Assembly: GCA_937998695.1 (NCBI GenBank)
Contig: CALLCO010000233.1
Span: 1-35,366 of the forward strand
From: Candidatus Ozemibacteraceae bacterium
Lineage (GTDB): Bacteria > Muiribacteriota > Ozemobacteria > Ozemobacterales > Ozemobacteraceae
Direction: 5' to 3'
DNA: 35,366 nt
How positions within the stretch are numbered: position 1 is the first letter of the stretch; each line of letters starts with the position of its first letter. Positions 33,007-35,366 of this stretch are shown piece by piece. The notes under the pieces were generated by a model. The model did no database searches, was not told the DNA's origin, and was given only the letters and a program-made list of their open reading frames with translations. A program made the translations under genes and the position numbers.

Positions 33007-33475
33007 TTTGAGCCGGGTGCGTCATCCCTCCGCCACCAGTGCAGGCATTGCCTGGCGTAGTAAGACTACCGCATTTGAAACATCCACCCTGGGGTCGGAT
33101 TCGCCGGAAGACACCAATGGAGCAGGCCGGATCGGTCCGAGGGAGAGGCCGATTCGACGTCTCGGGAGGCCTGGATGGCCTCGCGCCTCGCAGATCGCCA
33201 TGGATGGCGATTCTGCGAGGTTCTGACGACGAATCGGGCCGAACCCGAGGCCACCGATCCGAGCCTGCGGACTGGTTGTCTGGAGGCGAACCCGGCCCCA
33301 GGGTTCAGGAAACGACGGAAGTCATATGAGGCCCCGATCCCGGGGGGTCTGCCGGCCATCTCTTTCACCAGTCAGCCGGCCAGCAAAATGCCGCGCTTCC
33401 CTGGGGAAACGGCCTGCCGTGCCCTCTGCCGGGCCAACCCCCGAGGCCGGGCCGAGGCGGGGCTCCGATCGGAAG
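33007..33475. other. Gap between convergent genes, no supported gene
   Basis: The FecR-like gene and the leftward lipoprotein gene converge here. Several open frames cross it, but none has a start signal or recognisable protein. The only clear structure is the inverted repeat at 33186-33220, which could end or protect transcripts from either side. Confidence 0.6.
33186..33220. repeat. Long hairpin between convergent genes
   Basis: The left arm (33186-33200, CCTCGCAGATCGCCA) and right arm (33205-33220, TGGCGATTCTGCGAGG) pair along 15 bases with one bulge, around a 4-base loop. It lies between two convergent genes, where a two-way terminator would be expected, but there is no T-run on either side. 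Confidence 0.75.
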
Positions 33476-34183
33476 CTAGAACTGGCTGGCCTGGAAGAAG
33501 TGGAGGATCCGGGCCTTCAGAACCCCGCCCTCCCGGATGTCGCCGACGAGCATCACCTGCATGTCTCCGATGTCCGGGACATACTCGCGGATCTCGCTGG
33601 CCGTCGTGTCGAAGGTTTCCTTGCGCAGGAGGCCGGAATTGGGATTGTACATACGCAGGAAGTATCGCACCGAAGCCCCCGGAATCGACGAGAACTGAAC
33701 GGTCAGATAGCGGGTGAAGGAGTCCCACATTTTGACCGGTGCCGAGGGGAAACGCGGCAACACCGTCCATGACAGGGGGTTCGGCCTGTATTCCTTGGTT
33801 TCCCCTCCATGCAGATATTTGAGGACATAGGTCCCGGTCGGAAAGCCGTCGGTCGGCCTGGTCAGCAGCCGTTCATATCGGCCCGTGACGCTCTCGAACG
33901 ACAGATCGGAGCCGGGTATTTTCACCCCCTGCTGGTTTTCGATCCAGCCGCCGCTCACTCCGGTGCCCTTTGCGGTGGCGAACAGCACATCCATGTTTGA
34001 GGATCCTTCCTGGGTCATCTTGCCGGGCACCAGGGCGAGTTCGAGTGCCCCGCCGGTCGCGCCTCCCCCGCCTCCTCCTCCGCCGCCGCATCCCACCAGG
34101 GCGAGGAGGATAACGGCGCCCAACAGCCAGACCGCCAAGGGAATCATCTGGCGGTGACGGGCAAGGCATCTCGATGTCCACAT
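33476..34183 (-). CDS. Lipoprotein with polyglycine spacer, unknown function
   Basis: I place the start at the ATG at 34183, which has GAGG about seven bases upstream; the frame is open for 28 more codons, but those include the promoter. The 235-residue product has a lipoprotein signal peptide ending in LVGC, with Cys32 to be lipidated. Nine glycines follow directly as a flexible spacer. The rest is beta-rich (SWTVLPRFPSAPVKMWDSFT, then YLTVQFSSIPGASVRYFLRM) and contains no known catalytic motif. It is probably anchored in the outer membrane. The gene diverges from the GT4 glycosyltransferase gene, with separate promoters for each. Confidence 0.8.
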   Translation of the reverse strand: MWTSRCLARHRQMIPLAVWLLGAVILLALVGCGGGGGGGGGATGGALELALVPGKMTQEGSSNMDVLFATAKGTGVSGGWIENQQGVKIPGSDLSFESVTGRYERLLTRPTDGFPTGTYVLKYLHGGETKEYRPNPLSWTVLPRFPSAPVKMWDSFTRYLTVQFSSIPGASVRYFLRMYNPNSGLLRKETFDTTASEIREYVPDIGDMQVMLVGDIREGGVLKARILHFFQASQF

Positions 34184-34230
34184 GACCAACCTCGTTCGAC
34201 CCCCGAATGTCTCGGTGGATTGTGAACCGC

Positions 34231-34259
34231 ATCTTACCACGTCACCAGACACCGGACAA
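34231..34259 (-). promoter_or_regulatory. Promoter of the leftward lipoprotein gene
   Basis: On the minus strand, TTGTCC (34259-34254) and TAAGAT (34236-34231) are separated by 17 bases. Transcription would start near 34224, giving a leader of about 40 bases before the ATG at 34183. Confidence 0.65.
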
Positions 34260-34322
34260 CGGGACATGCAGGGCTCCCCCCCAGATCTGGAATCATGTCA
34301 ACTTTCGGGGCAGGGGGATTGC

Positions 34323-34351
34323 TTGACATGGGGTGAGAGGACCGGTAGAGT
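34323..34351 (+). promoter_or_regulatory. Promoter of the GT4 gene, positioned for a leaderless transcript
   Basis: TTGACA at 34323-34328 is a perfect -35, and TAGAGT at 34346-34351 is a fair -10 with the ideal 17-base spacer. The ATG at 34358 lies seven bases after the -10, exactly where transcription should begin. Confidence 0.7.
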
Positions 34352-34357
34352 TCCGGC

Positions 34358-35366
34358 ATGCGGATCATCCATTCTCTTGAAGGCGCCTCCTGGAGCGGGG
34401 GGCAGCAACAGGCATTGTTCCTGTGCCAGGGCCTTGCTCGGGCGGGGCACGAGGTCCTTCTGGTCTGCCAGACCGGAAGTGTGCTGGCCCAGCGCGCTGC
34501 CACCGCCGGGGTGAAGGTGCGACCCGTGCCCTTCCGCCGGGAGCTCGACCCGGCCTCCCTGCTAGGTCTGTACCGGGAGTTCCAGGCCTTCCGGCCCGAC
34601 CTGATCAACGTCCACCGGGCGTGGGCGCATACCATGTGGGCATTGGTGGCGCTGGTCACCCGGTTCCGGGGGCTGGTGGTCACCCGGCGGGTTCTTTTCC
34701 GGCCCGATTTCAACCCGATCAGCCTGGTAAAGTATCGCACTTCCGCGGTTCGGGGGTACATCGCGGTCAGCGACGCGGTGGCCGACCGTCTGACCTCGCT
34801 CGGCATCGCTCCCCGGCGGGTGAAGGTCGTCCATCCCGCGACCGACACCGACCGGTTCGACCCCGCGCGGATCCCACCTCTCCGCGAGCCACTACCCACT
34901 CCGCCCGGGGCAGTGGTGGGCCTGATGGTGGCCAACTATCACCCCAACAAGGGGCATCTGGTGCTGCTCGAAGCCTTCCAGCAAGCTGCCCCGCGGTGGC
35001 CGGACCTGCACCTCGTCCTGGCCGGCACCGGAACGGACGGTCCCGAGATGCGTGACCGGGTGGCGGCGGCTGGCCTGACCGGGCGGGTCCACCTGCTCGG
35101 CTTTCGCGATGACGTGCCGGCCCTGATGGCCGCCAGCCGGTTCACCATCAACGCCAGTTTCGAGGAAGGCCTGGCCGGCACGGTCCGGGAGTCGGCGGCG
35201 ATGGGGGTGCCGGTCCTGGCCTCCGACAACGCTTCGAACCGGGAACTCGGCCGGCGGCTCCCCCTGGCCTGGTTCCGGCCCGGCTCGGCAGCCGATCTCG
35301 CCGGCGCCCTTCTCCGCTTTCAGCACCGTTCCCCGACGGCCCCTGAGCGCCTGGCCCTGCGCCAGG
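34358..35366 (+). CDS. GT4-family glycosyltransferase, 3' end beyond window
   Basis: The open frame runs from the ATG at 34358 to the right edge (336 codons) without a stop. It has the GT-B fold of GT4 enzymes. The N-terminal domain opens with RIIHSLEGASWSGGQQQALF (residues 2-21), where the Gly-Gly loop contacts substrate, and includes GYIAVSDAVADRL and VVHPATDTDRFDP. The C-terminal domain has VANYHPNKGHLVLLEAF, LVLAGTGTDGPEMR, VHLLGFRDDVP and the EX7E motif (Glu270 and Glu278 in EEGLAGTVRESAAMGVPVLA) that binds the nucleotide sugar. It would transfer a sugar from a nucleotide donor during lipopolysaccharide or exopolysaccharide synthesis in the cytosol. The acceptor cannot be told. No ribosome binding site is evident. 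Confidence 0.9.
   Translation, partial: MRIIHSLEGASWSGGQQQALFLCQGLARAGHEVLLVCQTGSVLAQRAATAGVKVRPVPFRRELDPASLLGLYREFQAFRPDLINVHRAWAHTMWALVALVTRFRGLVVTRRVLFRPDFNPISLVKYRTSAVRGYIAVSDAVADRLTSLGIAPRRVKVVHPATDTDRFDPARIPPLREPLPTPPGAVVGLMVANYHPNKGHLVLLEAFQQAAPRWPDLHLVLAGTGTDGPEMRDRVAAAGLTGRVHLLGFRDDVPALMAASRFTINASFEEGLAGTVRESAAMGVPVLASDNASNRELGRRLPLAWFRPGSAADLAGALLRFQHRSPTAPERLALRQ

Noticed and set aside
32996-33017. Possible terminator of the FecR-like gene
   Set aside because: The 6-bp stem CCCGGC/GCCGGG has a 10-base loop and no T-run, and part of it lies within the coding region.

Overview
The window is a high-GC chromosomal segment from a Gram-negative (diderm) bacterium. The envelope evidence is a full-length TamB/DUF490 protein, a YjbH-like outer-membrane beta-barrel protein, two lipoproteins and several exported proteins. 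Core genes (HU, Lon, EngB/YsxC, GlyRS beta subunit) show that it is chromosomal and not plasmid or phage. The large HEAT-repeat proteins, one behind an NTT/MFS-like membrane domain, together with a cNMP-binding protein carrying a dead GGDEF-like domain, suggest a poorly sampled phylum. I cannot place the lineage from sequence alone; a Riflebacteria-like genome would fit but is only a guess.

Layout. 1-657 (-) is a decayed ISAs1-family transposase that runs off the left edge. 865-2007 (-) is a D-threonine aldolase / D-serine dehydratase-like PLP enzyme, divergent from a small exported Tyr-rich SH3 protein (2138-2668, +). A minus-strand block (2676-7831) holds a tail-anchored HEAT protein, a beta-barrel protein and a lipoprotein with tandem carboxypeptidase-regulatory-like domains. 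From about 6.1 to 8.5 kb the base composition is clearly more AT-rich than the rest. 8548-8829 (+) is HU, with a near-consensus promoter and a perfect UUCG hairpin terminator.

From 9137 to 22204 all genes are on the plus strand: a LeuT-like sodium symporter, a small two-TM protein and TamB (joined by ATGA-type overlaps), then an NTT/MFS-like membrane protein fused to HEAT repeats, a cNMP-binding/degenerate GGDEF protein, and a DUF2723 GT-C glycosyltransferase-like protein. 22289-28044 is a housekeeping stretch: glyS (divergent, without glyQ), lon and engB. EngB carries a disordered, partly collagen-like tail of about 190 residues. 28041-33006 encodes three exported proteins: an alpha-helical repeat protein, an NHL beta-propeller protein with a 32-proline run, and a FecR-like protein. 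33476-34183 (-) is a lipoprotein, divergent from a GT4 glycosyltransferase (34358 to the right edge) whose promoter position predicts a leaderless mRNA.

The most unusual candidate system is the pair 16140-19866: a multi-TM, transporter-like protein with a long cytosolic HEAT array, followed by a cNMP-binding protein whose GGDEF site has become APDKV. This looks like a membrane sensor or scaffold with its own nucleotide-responsive partner. No tRNA, rRNA or CRISPR array was seen.
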